Shown here piece by piece: positions 34,433 through 42,735 of a stretch of 64,000 nucleotides of DNA (the stretch's first letter is position 1; every line of letters begins with the position of its first letter). This DNA comes from WHSO01 sp963732875. Its GTDB lineage: Bacteria > Pseudomonadota > Alphaproteobacteria > SMXQ01. The notes beneath the pieces were generated by a model. It was not told the origin of the DNA and searched no databases. It worked only from the letters and a program-made list of their open reading frames with translations. Location of the stretch: positions 1,178,001 through 1,242,000 of the forward strand of contig CAVTBD010000002.1 in NCBI GenBank assembly GCA_963732875.1, in the 5' to 3' direction. Both the position numbers and the translations under genes were made by a program.

Positions 34433-35347
34433 GTGGACAACCTCAAGGCGATGGAGGCCTATGCCGCGGTGGTGCGCCGCCGCTCCTACGCCCAGGCCGC
34501 GGAGGGCCTCGGCGTCTCCCGGGCGGTGGTCACCAAATACGTGATGCAGCTCGAGAGCCACCTCGGCGCGCGCCTGCTCAACCGCACCACCCGGCGCGTC
34601 AGCCCGACCGAGGTGGGCGAGGACTATTACCGGTTCTGCACCGGGGTGCTGGATGAGATCCGCGACAAGGAGGCGGCGATCGCGGCGGGCCAGCGCGAGG
34701 CCGAGGGCACGGTCCGGGTGATGGCGCCCAAATCCTTCGGCAGCCTCTACCTCGGCCGGGTGTTCGCCGATTTCGTCGCGCGCTATCCCAACATCCACGT
34801 GTCGCTGTTCCTGACCGACCTGTCGCTGCGTACCTTCGACCTGGTGGAGAGCGGCTCCGACCTCGCCATCCGGCTCACCGCCCAGGCCGATTCGAGCCTG
34901 GTGTCGCGGCGCATCGGCACGGCGCGCTGGGTGCTGTGCGCGGCGCCCGGCTTCATCGACGCCCACGGCGCGCCGTCGCGGCCGGACGACCTGCGCGGCC
35001 TGCCCTGCGTCATGCACACGCGCTCGCCGTCCATGCCGCGCGGCGCCGCCTGGACCTTCCACGGCCCGGACGGCGCGGTGACGGTCAAGGTCACGGGGCC
35101 GGTCATGGTCAACAGCGTGATGGCGGCGCGCCAGGCGGCGCTCGCCGGGGCCGGGGCGGCGTTGCTGCCGACCTACTGCATCGGCCCCGACCTCAAGGCG
35201 GGCACGCTGCGCGCACTGCTGCCGGGCCATGCGCCGCCGGCCGAGGAGATTTCGGTGATCTTCCCGCACCGCACGCTGTTGCCGCAGAAGTCGCGGCTGG
35301 TGATCGATTTCCTGGCCGATGCGTTCCAGCCGCCGCCATGGGACTAA
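34433..35347 (+). CDS. LysR family transcriptional regulator
   Basis: A 304-aa regulator. The N-terminal winged HTH reads DNLKAMEAYAAVVRRRSYAQ, then GVSRAVVTKYVMQLESHLGA and RLLNRTTRRVSPTEVG. The C-terminal effector domain has the CrgA/PBP2-like motif GTVRVMAPKSFGSLYLGRVF. GTG 34433 is chosen: GGGAGG lies four bases upstream and the MDNLKAMEAY start is standard; ATG 34451 is the alternative. A T-N11-A box lies just upstream. Its probable target is the divergent amidohydrolase gene, with an aromatic acid as plausible inducer (inference). Confidence 0.92.
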   Translation: MDNLKAMEAYAAVVRRRSYAQAAEGLGVSRAVVTKYVMQLESHLGARLLNRTTRRVSPTEVGEDYYRFCTGVLDEIRDKEAAIAAGQREAEGTVRVMAPKSFGSLYLGRVFADFVARYPNIHVSLFLTDLSLRTFDLVESGSDLAIRLTAQADSSLVSRRIGTARWVLCAAPGFIDAHGAPSRPDDLRGLPCVMHTRSPSMPRGAAWTFHGPDGAVTVKVTGPVMVNSVMAARQAALAGAGAALLPTYCIGPDLKAGTLRALLPGHAPPAEEISVIFPHRTLLPQKSRLVIDFLADAFQPPPWD

Positions 35348-35367
35348 GAAGTTCGGGGAATCCGGGG

Positions 35368-35718
35368 TCAGGCGGATTGCGCGGGCGCCGTCTCCGGTTC
35401 CTCGGGACCCACCATGTGCTTTTCGATGAACCCGGCGAGCGCCGGTGCATCGCCGCCTTCGAACGCCAGCGCCATCACCGTCGAGGTGACGCGCGCGACG
35501 TGACCGCGCACCGGGCCGAAGCCGTCGATGTGGAGCGTCGCGGGCTCGCCCAGGCGCGCCCCCTGGCTCAGCTCCAGCAGGGCACCGCCCACCGACATGT
35601 TGTAGATCTGGCACGGCTGCGGCGGCAGGGCGCCGATCTCGAGCATCGCTTCCACGCTGATGCGCACGCGGACATGCCGCCTGCGCTCGCGTCCCCCGCC
35701 TCCACCCGTGACCGCCAT
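35368..35718 (-). CDS. PilZ domain protein
   Basis: A 116-aa protein consisting of one PilZ domain. The c-di-GMP-binding N-terminal motif RERRRHVRVRI (RxxxR) and the (D/N)xSxxG motif as NMSVGGALLEL are both present, so c-di-GMP binding is likely. The tail (VGPEEPETAPAQSA) is acidic and flexible. It would act as a c-di-GMP effector for motility, envelope or regulation. It converges with lysR (20-bp gap), and its upstream side is a long region without a clear gene. Confidence 0.9.
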   Translation of the reverse strand: MAVTGGGGGRERRRHVRVRISVEAMLEIGALPPQPCQIYNMSVGGALLELSQGARLGEPATLHIDGFGPVRGHVARVTSTVMALAFEGGDAPALAGFIEKHMVGPEEPETAPAQSA

Positions 35719-36306
35719 GCCATCCTCCCGGACCTCGGCGCGGACCTTGTCGCGCCGTCCGAAAAAGGTGCCGCCAAAACATCAACGATGGGTTAAGGCC
35801 TACGACCAAGGGGGGCGCGACCAATGGCGCCACGCGGAGGCGGAAATGAACCACGGGCTATGCGGACAGGGGAGAGCATTCGCATGTCCTTGTTCGGACA
35901 TGCGCGGGCGTCGGCGCTGAAACACCACCTTGGCGCCTGGAATCCCTGGGAGGTAAGGGGTGGTACGGGGAGCTGCCGCGGGGTGTCCCGTTCGGATTTC
36001 AGCGGTTAGTCCGCCCACATCTTTTAAGCCTTCCTCCCGCCTTGCTGCGACGCTACGCGGTTTACCGAGGTGCACCTGAGGAGGCAGAAACGTCGCAGCC
36101 CTCCGGCTGGGAAGCGCCCGCGCACTCTCCGATGCCGATAACCCCGACAGGGAGCCATCGGGCCGGACCCTTGGCCGACTGATCCGTCCTGCAGGACCCG
36201 GACAGTCGACGAATGAATACGACCCCGCCTTTATAGCAAAAGAACATAACAAGAACAAGTGGAATCTGCGGGCCGAGAAAAAAGCCGCCGGGCGAAACCG
36301 ACGTCC
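35719..36306. other. 588-bp region without a convincing gene, rich in perfect dyads
   Basis: Open frames here (for example 35800-36258 on the minus strand) have no family features. Dyads seen: CGCATGTCC/GGACATGCG at 35881-35904 (loop 6); CGCTGAAA/TTTCAGCG at 35915-35922 and 35997-36004, enclosing CACC/GGTG; GCTGCGACG/CGTCGCAGC at 36044-36052 and 36091-36099, enclosing the palindrome AGGTGCACCT at 36068-36077; and GACTG...CAGTC at 36177-36207 around TCCTGCAGGA. The dyads suggest one or more structured RNAs or a long leader. I could not match tmRNA, RNase P, SRP, 6S or a riboswitch. Confidence 0.45.
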
Positions 36307-36450
36307 CCCTCACCCAGCTCCGGGTAGGGCGCTATCGCGCCGACCCTGCGCAACCCTCTCCCCCGCAAAGCGGGGGCGAGGGGCCAAGATTCGGAAAGCC
36401 CCTCTCCCGCACGCGGGAGAGGGTGGCGAGTGAAACGAGCCGGGTGAGGG
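36307..36450. repeat. 144-bp intergenic palindromic repeat element (type A, copy 1)
   Basis: The ends are inverted (CCCTCACCC at 36307-36315, GGGTGAGGG at 36442-36450). Inside are two hairpins: CCCTC-CCCCCGC type at about 36354-36383, and a perfect 11-bp stem CCCTCTCCCGC/GCGGGAGAGGG at 36400-36423. The segment GAGAGGGTGGCGA plus CGGGTGAGG also occurs at 42518-42552, so this is a dispersed family. Such elements are common between genes in Hyphomicrobiales and relatives. Confidence 0.85.
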
Positions 36451-36479
36451 TCGCTCGAGAATGACGAGGAAGTAGCCGG

Positions 36480-37082
36480 CTATCCCAGCGCACGCGATAT
36501 GAGCGCGCGGCGGTCCTCGGGCAGGTGCCCGGCGAGCCGGGATGCTTCCGCGAGTCCCTGCACCGACATCTTGGCCGCGGTCTTGCGCAGGATGTCGATC
36601 ACCTTGTCGTCGGGATACTTGCGCGAGAACGCCGCGAACTGGCTCTCCAGGAACACCAGGCAGGCGGCGTCCTCGAGGGTCTGAACCTCGGCGTCACGCT
36701 TGAGCCGGCGCTTGTGCAGGAGTTCGGCGACCCGCGCCACGGTCTCGGCGTCGTAGCCGGCGGCACGCAGGATGTTCCCCGCCTGCTCGGCGTGGAAGTC
36801 GTAGAGAGCTGTCCGCCACGCGAGATAGCCGTCGCGCCCTTCGGGATAGGACGTGCGCGGCACCCGCCAGCGGGCGATGTGCTGGGCGCGGGCGGCGAGG
36901 CGCAGCGCCTCGGAGGCGTCGGGCGCGAGACGCAGCAGCCAGGCGCTCATGCGCTGGCCGTAGAGCAGCGCCGCGGGCGCCTCCCCGCCATCGTGGGACT
37001 CGCGGGTCGGGTCGCCGGCGTTGACCGCGTCGATCGCCGCGATCGCGGCGCGGAACCGGTCGCTGCCGGCGTCGCCGCTCAC
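36480..37082 (-). CDS. DUF4202 domain protein
   Basis: A 200-aa helical protein. Features: FRAAIAAIDAVNAGDPTRES, LYGQRMSAWLLRLAPDASEA, AARAQHIARWRVPRTSYPEG, then YLAWRTALYDFHAEQAGNIL. This matches the DUF4202 family, which contains conserved His residues (QHIARW, DFHAEQA) reminiscent of HD-type metal sites. Function unknown. GTG 37082 is chosen because the fold starts there; longer frames run into the cupin gene. It is 19 bp downstream of the cupin gene on the same strand, so likely one operon. Confidence 0.83.
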   Translation of the reverse strand: MSGDAGSDRFRAAIAAIDAVNAGDPTRESHDGGEAPAALLYGQRMSAWLLRLAPDASEALRLAARAQHIARWRVPRTSYPEGRDGYLAWRTALYDFHAEQAGNILRAAGYDAETVARVAELLHKRRLKRDAEVQTLEDAACLVFLESQFAAFSRKYPDDKVIDILRKTAAKMSVQGLAEASRLAGHLPEDRRALISRALG

Positions 37083-37101
37083 GTCCCGCTCACGCCGCCG
37101 G

Positions 37102-37602
37102 TCACGCCTGGGTCTTGTCGATCCGGGCGTTGCCGTTCTGGCCGTCGAACCACTGGTTGCGGTTGGTCTTGGGCTTGTCGCCATCGACCGCGATGCGGCG
37201 CGCCTTGCTCGCGTCCTGCTCGTAGGACGCGACCTGCAGCAGCTCGAGGTCGTCGTCGGACGCCTTCTCGAACCAGTAGCGCGCGCCCGCCGGGGTGATC
37301 AGCCCTTCCATCGGCCCGTACTCGCCAAGCAGCTTGTCGCCCGGACCGTAGAACCGCACCCGGCCCTTGATCACCATCCAGAAGCTGTCCATGCCGTCGT
37401 GGTAGTGCAGCGTGTTCTCGCCGCCTTCCTGGATGATCTGGACGATGCCCTTGGTCATGCCGGTGCCGGCGAGGCGCACCAGCCCCTTGTTGGCGTCGCC
37501 CGGAATCTGCGGGCGCACGTACTTGTAGCTCTGGACCTTGGCCTCGGCCGCGCGGTGGCGGGCCTCTTCCTCAGGCGACATGACGACGTCGGTTGCGCTC
37601 AT
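37102..37602 (-). CDS. cupin domain protein, 166 aa
   Basis: A single cupin domain. The metal-binding core reads QEGGENTLHYHDGMDSFWMV, then KGRVRFYGPGDKLLGEYGPM and LITPAGARYWFEKASD. The C-terminal tail is basic and Asn/Lys-rich (GDKPKTNRNQWFDGQNG). It resembles the cupin at 23527-24051. It lies between a DUF4202 gene and TTT binding-protein genes on the same strand; cupins in such clusters often act on the imported acid or aromatic compound, which is an inference here. Confidence 0.84.
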   Translation of the reverse strand: MSATDVVMSPEEEARHRAAEAKVQSYKYVRPQIPGDANKGLVRLAGTGMTKGIVQIIQEGGENTLHYHDGMDSFWMVIKGRVRFYGPGDKLLGEYGPMEGLITPAGARYWFEKASDDDLELLQVASYEQDASKARRIAVDGDKPKTNRNQWFDGQNGNARIDKTQA

Positions 37603-37648
37603 GGGGACCTCCTGCGTCTCTCTCTCGGGACAATTATTTCTATTCTAG

Positions 37649-38680
37649 CTACTTCAGGGCCACTTTGGCACGCGCCACGATATCGGGCGGCGAGGCGTAG
37701 AGCTTCCTGAGGATGGCGAGCGTTTCCACGCCCGTCACCAGCTGGATCTCGAGCTTCTGCTTCTCCGAATCCTTGACGAAGGCCGGGTCCTTGACGGTGT
37801 CGTCGAACGCCCTGGTCAGGCTTGATGCGCGGGCGGGCGCAAGCGCCGGTGGCGCCGCGAACGGCCGGGCGAAGGTCTGGGGCGCGATCACCAGTTCGAG
37901 GGTGGCGCGGTCCTTCTCGTTTTTCGCCATGTCGAGCACCAGCGGCACGTCGGGATGGTCCGGGTGCTTGGCGAGCCCGATCTGGAACAGGACGTTGATC
38001 TTCTTCTCCTTGTACCAGTCGGCGTGCTTCGACAGCATCGGCACCCAGCCCCAGGCGCAGAAGCCCTGGGTCTCGCCCTGCTCCATCGCCTTGAGCGCGG
38101 TGACGCTGTTGGTATAGCCGAGGATCACCTTGAACTTCGTCCCGAGCACTGCGTTGAACAGCTTGGGAAACACGCTCGCCACCGAGGCCGCGCCGGTGGA
38201 GCCGACGATGAGCTGGTGCTTGCGCAGGTCCTCCGCGGTCTTGACCGGCGAGGTATGCCACGACGCGCAGGTCGAGACCTCGTTGGACGGGCTGCCGAGC
38301 CAGGTGAACTTGAGCGGATCGAACTCGGCTTTCTTCTTCTTGCCCAAGAGCGGCTCCAGCGGCACGGTGCGGCTGAAGGTGCCGAACGCGGTGCCGTCCT
38401 TGGGCGCGACGTTGTAGAGGTAGTTGGCAGCCTTGAGCCCGCCCGCGCCCGGCATGTTCTGGGGCACAAACGTCACCGGCGCCGGGAAATGCGGCCCCAT
38501 GTGGCGCGCCAGCGTGCGCGCGAAGATGTCCGATGTACCGCCGGAACCGAAGCCGATGACGATGCGCACCTGCTTGCCGTTGTAGAACCCGGCCTCGGAC
38601 TCGGCGCGCGCCGCCGTGGCCCCCACCGCGATCAGCGCGACCGCGCCGCATACGAGCATAAATCTGTCTGTCCTGGTCAT
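37649..38680 (-). CDS. TTT-type (Bug/TctC-like) periplasmic binding protein
   Basis: A 343-aa protein with signal peptide MLVCGAVALIAVGATAARA, cleaved before ESEAGFYNGK. The typical start KQVRIVIGFGSGGTSDIFAR is followed by FVPQNMPGAGGLKAANYLYN and APKDGTAFGTFSR. It binds carboxylates or aromatic acids in the periplasm. Unlike the other four TTT proteins here, it ends at the normal family C-terminus (YASPPDIVARAKVALK) and lacks the extra Cys-containing domain. No TctA/TctB membrane subunits are encoded nearby. Confidence 0.9.
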   Translation of the reverse strand: MTRTDRFMLVCGAVALIAVGATAARAESEAGFYNGKQVRIVIGFGSGGTSDIFARTLARHMGPHFPAPVTFVPQNMPGAGGLKAANYLYNVAPKDGTAFGTFSRTVPLEPLLGKKKKAEFDPLKFTWLGSPSNEVSTCASWHTSPVKTAEDLRKHQLIVGSTGAASVASVFPKLFNAVLGTKFKVILGYTNSVTALKAMEQGETQGFCAWGWVPMLSKHADWYKEKKINVLFQIGLAKHPDHPDVPLVLDMAKNEKDRATLELVIAPQTFARPFAAPPALAPARASSLTRAFDDTVKDPAFVKDSEKQKLEIQLVTGVETLAILRKLYASPPDIVARAKVALK

Positions 38681-38724
38681 GGTCTTTCCCCTCTCATGGC
38701 CATTCCTGAATCGTGAAACGACAC

Positions 38725-38755
38725 GCGGCGCCGGGGGGCGAAACCCCGGCGCCGC
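38725..38755 (-). terminator. strong hairpin after the TTT binding-protein gene at 38775
   Basis: GCGGCGCCGGGG at 38725-38736 pairs perfectly with CCCCGGCGCCGC at 38744-38755 around a 7-base loop. It lies 19 bases after the stop of the minus-strand gene. The following minus-strand bases (GTGTCGTTTCACG) are only partly T-rich, so termination may be partial. Confidence 0.55.
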
Positions 38756-38774
38756 GGCCCTGACCTAACGATAC

Positions 38775-40073
38775 CTACTTGCAGGCGATCGACTTGGCGA
38801 CGCTCAGGTTACCCTCGTAGGTAACGGCGCAGTTCATGCCGACCTTGAGCTTCGAGCCCTTGGCCTTCTTGCCACCGATGGTGACCTTGGTGCCGTGCTT
38901 GCCGCCTGTGATCGTCGCGTTGGCCATCTTGCCCTTCTCCTCGAACGCGACGCCCTTGCCCTTCGGCTTGACCGACTTGAGCATGGCCTCGACCGTGTAG
39001 AAGTGCTCCTTGCGGATCTCCATCTTTTCCTTGCTGTTGATGATCTCCTTGGCAAGGGCCAGCGCATCGGCCGGCGTGGCGTAGACCTCCTTCACCATCT
39101 CGGAGACCTTCTCGCCGCCGACCGGGGAGATGGCCATGTGCTGCTTCTTGGCGTCGGCCAGCAGCTTCGGGTCCTTCATGGTGGCGTCGAACGCGGCGCG
39201 CATGACCTTCACCCGATCCTCCGGAATACCGCCGCGCATGAAGAACGGACGGCCCATCAGGTTCGGGATCTCGAACACGCGAAGCATCTGCTTCTCGGTC
39301 TTGGTCTTGGCGAACTCGTTGATCAGGGGCACGTTCGGCAGCTCGGGGCTCTTCTCGGTCGCAAGCTGGGCCAGGATGTTGATCGACTTGTTCTTGAGCC
39401 AACGCGGGTAGCGCGACACGATGCTGTCCCAGCCCTCGCCGCACCGGCCCTGCAGCTCGCCGCGTTCCATGGCGAGATGCTCCTCGGTCGAGCCCGGGTA
39501 GCCCAGGATCACCTTGATGTGCGTGCCCGCCAGCTTGTTGAGGAGCCGCGCCTCGATCACGTCGGTCGCGGTCGGGCCGCTGGAGCCGATGGTCATGCCC
39601 TTGGTGCGGAGGTCCTCGATCGTCTTGAGGCCGGTGGTGTGCCAGCTCAGGCACAGCGAAACCTCGCTGTTGGCGCTGCCGAGCCAGGTCAGCTTGGTGG
39701 CATCGACGTTGATGGAGTTGTCGCCGTTCACCAGCTTGTCGAAGTGGGTGTTGCGCGTGACCATGCCGATGGTCAGGCCGTCGGCGGGCGCGACGTTGGC
39801 GACGTAGTTGAGCGCCTTGCGGCCCGACGCGCCCGGCATGTTCTTGGTCACGATATCCGGGTGGCCGGGGATATGGGCGACGATGTAGCGCGCCAGCAGG
39901 CGCGAATACTGGTCGTAGCCGCCGCCGGGCGACGAGCCGACGATCATGGTGCCGTGCTTGCCCTTGTAGAAGTCCGCGGCCGAATCGGCGCGGGCGGACG
40001 TCGCGACCAAGAAGGACGCCAACGCGAACACGACGGCAAGCAACGCGATACGAATGCGAGACAGGTTACTCAT
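38775..40073 (-). CDS. TTT-type binding protein with extra C-terminal two-cysteine domain
   Basis: A 432-aa protein. Signal peptide: LLAVVFALASFLVATSARA. The binding domain contains GTMIVGSSPGGGYDQYSRLL, KNMPGASGRKALNYVANVAP and LTWLGSANSEVSLCLSWHTT. After about residue 370 an additional lysine-rich segment follows: TITGGKHGTKVTIGGKKAKG, KLKVGMNCAVTYEG and a final SIACK. The two Cys match those in 51498-55716. ATG 40073 follows GTGGAGG. With 37649-38680, the amidohydrolase and the cupin it forms a minus-strand catabolic cluster. Confidence 0.9.
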   Translation of the reverse strand: MSNLSRIRIALLAVVFALASFLVATSARADSAADFYKGKHGTMIVGSSPGGGYDQYSRLLARYIVAHIPGHPDIVTKNMPGASGRKALNYVANVAPADGLTIGMVTRNTHFDKLVNGDNSINVDATKLTWLGSANSEVSLCLSWHTTGLKTIEDLRTKGMTIGSSGPTATDVIEARLLNKLAGTHIKVILGYPGSTEEHLAMERGELQGRCGEGWDSIVSRYPRWLKNKSINILAQLATEKSPELPNVPLINEFAKTKTEKQMLRVFEIPNLMGRPFFMRGGIPEDRVKVMRAAFDATMKDPKLLADAKKQHMAISPVGGEKVSEMVKEVYATPADALALAKEIINSKEKMEIRKEHFYTVEAMLKSVKPKGKGVAFEEKGKMANATITGGKHGTKVTIGGKKAKGSKLKVGMNCAVTYEGNLSVAKSIACK

Positions 40074-40227
40074 AGGAGCCTCCACTGGTCAGGGGGGCGG
40101 CGAGCCGGCACGGTCATCCCTGCGGGGACGGCTGTCCTCGACCTTGTTTGCTTGTTGTCCTCCGCCCCGATGGCTGTTCGACTTCGGTGACGCGCCCGCC
40201 GGCGAACCCGGCGGACGCCTTACGCCA

Positions 40228-40242
40228 CTCGCCTAAGGCGAG
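40228..40242 (-). other. small hairpin downstream of the amidohydrolase gene
   Basis: CTCGCC, loop TAA, GGCGAG: a perfect 6-bp stem 13 bases after the stop at 40255. It could be a weak terminator or processing signal. Confidence 0.3.
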
Positions 40243-40254
40243 ATACACAACTCG

Positions 40255-41298
40255 CTACAGCGAGAACAATTGTGCCGCGTTGTCGTGCAGGATCGCCTGC
40301 TTCTCGGCGGCGGTGAGGTTGTTGGCGGCGCGCATCTCTTCCAGGTTCTCCGGAAACTCGCCGTCCCAGTGCGGGATGTCGGTGGCGTAGATCAGGTGCT
40401 CGGCACCGACGAAATCGATGGTTTCGCGCAGGAGCAATTCCTTGCCCTCGATCGAGACCTTGATCGAGGACTCGCGGAACACCTGCGACGGCTTCTTCTT
40501 CAGGAGCGGCATCTCCTCCTCGGCCCGCTTCTCCCAGTGCTCGTCGAGCCGGTCGAGGTAATAGGGCAGCCAGGTGGCGCCGATCTCGAGGAATCCGAGC
40601 TTGAGCCTGGGGAACCGGATCGGCAGGCCCTGGCAAATGGCCGAGGTGAAGTTGAGGATGACGCCAGCGGTGAACGCGTAGGCATGGACCTCGCCGAAGG
40701 TGGCGAGCTTGTTCGCGCCCCATTCATGGGCCCAGTGGCGCGTGCCGTGGAGGCCGATGGTGGCGCCGAGCTTCTCGGCGGTCTCGAACACCGGATCGAA
40801 GAACGGGTCGCCGAGGCCGAACGGCATGCCGTCGGTCACCACCTCGAAGCCCTTGAGGCCGAGCTCCCTGGTGGCGTATTCGATCTCGGCGGCGGCGGCC
40901 TGCGGATCGTTCATCGGCAGCGCGCCCACCGGGAACAGCCGGTCGGTCATGTAGTCCGTGGCGAAGTGCCGGTTGGCGGCGCGGCAGGCGTCGCGCGCCC
41001 AGGCCCGGTCCTGGGACTTGGCGATGTTGCCCGACCCGGTCGGAAACAGCACCGCCTTGTCGATCTCGAAGTCGTCGCAGATCTTGCTCCACAGCTCGCG
41101 CTGCTGCTTCGAGTTGAGGCCGCGCACGTAGCCGCACGGCGGCTCCAGCTTGCCGCGGATCTCGAGGTCCCACGTCTGGCCGCCCGGCCACAGGTCGGAA
41201 TGGCGCCCGGTCCAACGCTTGTCGAGGTACTTCTTGATCTCTTCCTGACGCTCGAGGATGTGACCGTCGGCGTCGATCGCAGGAATGGATGCAGTCAT
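40255..41298 (-). CDS. amidohydrolase family (amidohydrolase 2) metal-dependent hydrolase
   Basis: A 347-aa TIM-barrel enzyme of the same COG2159 group as 33047-34156. The N-terminal metal site is IPAIDADGHILERQEEI. Further motifs: IGLHGTRHWAHEWGANK, FLEIGATWLPYYLDRLDEHW, and IYATDIPHWDGEFPENL with the active-site Asp. The N-terminal part mentions a long insertion (RWTGRHSDLWPGGQTWDLEI) typical of uncharacterised alphaproteobacterial members found beside TTT binding proteins. Start ATG 41298 was chosen; the longer frame upstream overlaps the divergent oxidoreductase gene region. Confidence 0.87.
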   Translation of the reverse strand: MTASIPAIDADGHILERQEEIKKYLDKRWTGRHSDLWPGGQTWDLEIRGKLEPPCGYVRGLNSKQQRELWSKICDDFEIDKAVLFPTGSGNIAKSQDRAWARDACRAANRHFATDYMTDRLFPVGALPMNDPQAAAAEIEYATRELGLKGFEVVTDGMPFGLGDPFFDPVFETAEKLGATIGLHGTRHWAHEWGANKLATFGEVHAYAFTAGVILNFTSAICQGLPIRFPRLKLGFLEIGATWLPYYLDRLDEHWEKRAEEEMPLLKKKPSQVFRESSIKVSIEGKELLLRETIDFVGAEHLIYATDIPHWDGEFPENLEEMRAANNLTAAEKQAILHDNAAQLFSL

Positions 41299-41488
41299 CT
41301 CAGGCCTCCCATGTCGGCCCCGTTTCTTGAACGGGACGCTTTTAATTATTGGAAGGCATTGTAGCGCCGCGAAAAACGGCCTGTCCACCGCGCCATGGCA
41401 CGCGCCCGGCCGGGTGGACAGGCGCGGCCCGGCGCCGCACAATTGCCATCCCGCCCGGATTCCCGCCATCAACGAAGTCGTTTTCGCC

Positions 41489-42490
41489 ATGACCGCACCG
41501 CTGCCCGAAACCATGACCGCCGTCGCCATCGCCGAGCCCGGCCCGCCCGAGGTGCTGCGCCCGGTGACGCTGCCGGTGCCGAAGCCCGGCGACGGCGAGG
41601 TGCTGATCCGGGTGCGCGCGGCCGGCGTCAACCGCCCCGACGTGCTGCAGCGCAAGGGCGCCTATCCGCCGCCGCCGGGCGCCTCGCCGCTGCCCGGCCT
41701 CGAGGTCGCGGGCGAGATCGCGGCGCTCGGCAAGGGCGTGACCGGCTTGCGCGACGGCGACGCGGTGAGCGCGCTGCTCGCGGGCGGCGGCTATGCCGAA
41801 TACGCGGCGGCGCCCGCCGGCCAGTGCCTGCCGGTGCCGAAGGGGCTCACCATGACCGAGGCCGCGTCCCTGCCCGAGACGTTCTTCACGGTATGGTCCA
41901 ACGTGTTCGACCGCGGCCGCCTCGAAGCGGGCGAGACCTTCCTGGTGCACGGCGGCTCCAGCGGCATCGGCATCACCGCGATCCAGCTCGCCCATGCGTT
42001 CGGCGCGACCGTGCTCGCGACCGCGGGCAGCGCGGAGAAGTGCGCGGCCTGCGTGAAGCTCGGCGCGGAGCGCGCCATCAACTACCGCGACGAGGATTTC
42101 GTCGAGGCGGCGAAGGCCGAGACCGATGGGCGCGGCTGCGACCTGATCCTCGACATGGTCGGCGGCGATTACGTCGCGCGCAACATCAAGGCCTGCGCCC
42201 CCGACGGGCGCATCGTGCAGATCGCGTTCCTCGGCGGCTCGAAGGTGACGCTCGACCTGATGGCGCTGATGCGCAACCGCATCACGCTCACCGGCTCGAC
42301 CCTGCGCCCGCGCGAGGTCGCGTTCAAGGCGGCCATCGCCCGCAGCCTGCGCGACAAGGTATGGCCGCTGATCGAGGCCGGGAAGGTGCGCCCGGTGATC
42401 GATTCCGTGTTCCCGCTGAAAGACGCCGCCAAGGCCCATGCCCGCATGGAATCCTCGGCCCATGTCGGCAAGATCGTGCTGGAGATGTGA
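41489..42490 (+). CDS. NAD(P)H-quinone oxidoreductase, zinc-independent MDR family (PIG3-like)
   Basis: A 333-aa medium-chain dehydrogenase/reductase. Motifs: EVLIRVRAAGVNRPDVLQRK, LPGLEVAGEIAALGKGV, and FLVHGGSSGIGITAIQLAHA (NADPH-binding). The PIG3-type features are TFFTVWSNVFDRGRL and INYRDEDFVEAAK. No zinc-binding cysteines are present. It reduces quinones or enones. ATG 41489 gives the normal MTAPLPETMTAVAI start. It is divergent from the amidohydrolase gene and followed by a palindromic repeat. Confidence 0.92.
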   Translation: MTAPLPETMTAVAIAEPGPPEVLRPVTLPVPKPGDGEVLIRVRAAGVNRPDVLQRKGAYPPPPGASPLPGLEVAGEIAALGKGVTGLRDGDAVSALLAGGGYAEYAAAPAGQCLPVPKGLTMTEAASLPETFFTVWSNVFDRGRLEAGETFLVHGGSSGIGITAIQLAHAFGATVLATAGSAEKCAACVKLGAERAINYRDEDFVEAAKAETDGRGCDLILDMVGGDYVARNIKACAPDGRIVQIAFLGGSKVTLDLMALMRNRITLTGSTLRPREVAFKAAIARSLRDKVWPLIEAGKVRPVIDSVFPLKDAAKAHARMESSAHVGKIVLEM

Positions 42491-42498
42491 GCACGAAA

Positions 42499-42644
42499 CC
42501 CTCTCCGCCGCGGCGGCGGAGAGGGTGGCGACGCGCAGCGTGCCGGGTGAGGTGGGTTCAGGCGGCACGACCACCTCACCCTCCCCGTCGAAGCTCCGCT
42601 TCGCCGGGTCCCCTCCCTCTCCCCCGCTGGCGCGGCGGAGAGGG
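42499..42644. repeat. intergenic palindromic repeat element (type A, copy 2)
   Basis: It begins with a perfect 12-bp stem CCCTCTCCGCCG/CGGCGGAGAGGG at 42499-42525 (loop CGG). Then come GTGGCGA and CCGGGTGAGG (shared with 36418-36450), a CCACCTCACC complement at about 42571-42580, and a final imperfect hairpin at about 42614-42644. It sits directly after the quinone oxidoreductase stop and may double as its terminator. Confidence 0.85.
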
Positions 42645-42735
42645 CATGTGACCCCGTTTCCAGAACATTGCTCTATAGTTTCCCCAACAATAAAAGCCGC
42701 CACGCCAAGGCCGCCCGGAACAGGAGGAAACAGCG

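Noticed and set aside
35881..36207. tmRNA, RNase P RNA, SRP RNA or 6S RNA
   Set aside because: I looked on both strands for the tag-peptide codons, the GAGGAAAGTCCGGGC core of RNase P and the GGTCAGGTCCGGAAGG core of SRP RNA; none is present. 6S RNA cannot be judged by eye.
35800..36258. 152-codon minus-strand open frame in the dyad-rich gap
   Set aside because: Composition is irregular (Pro/Arg/Ser-rich), no ribosome-binding site and no family features; its sequence is explained by overlapping palindromes.
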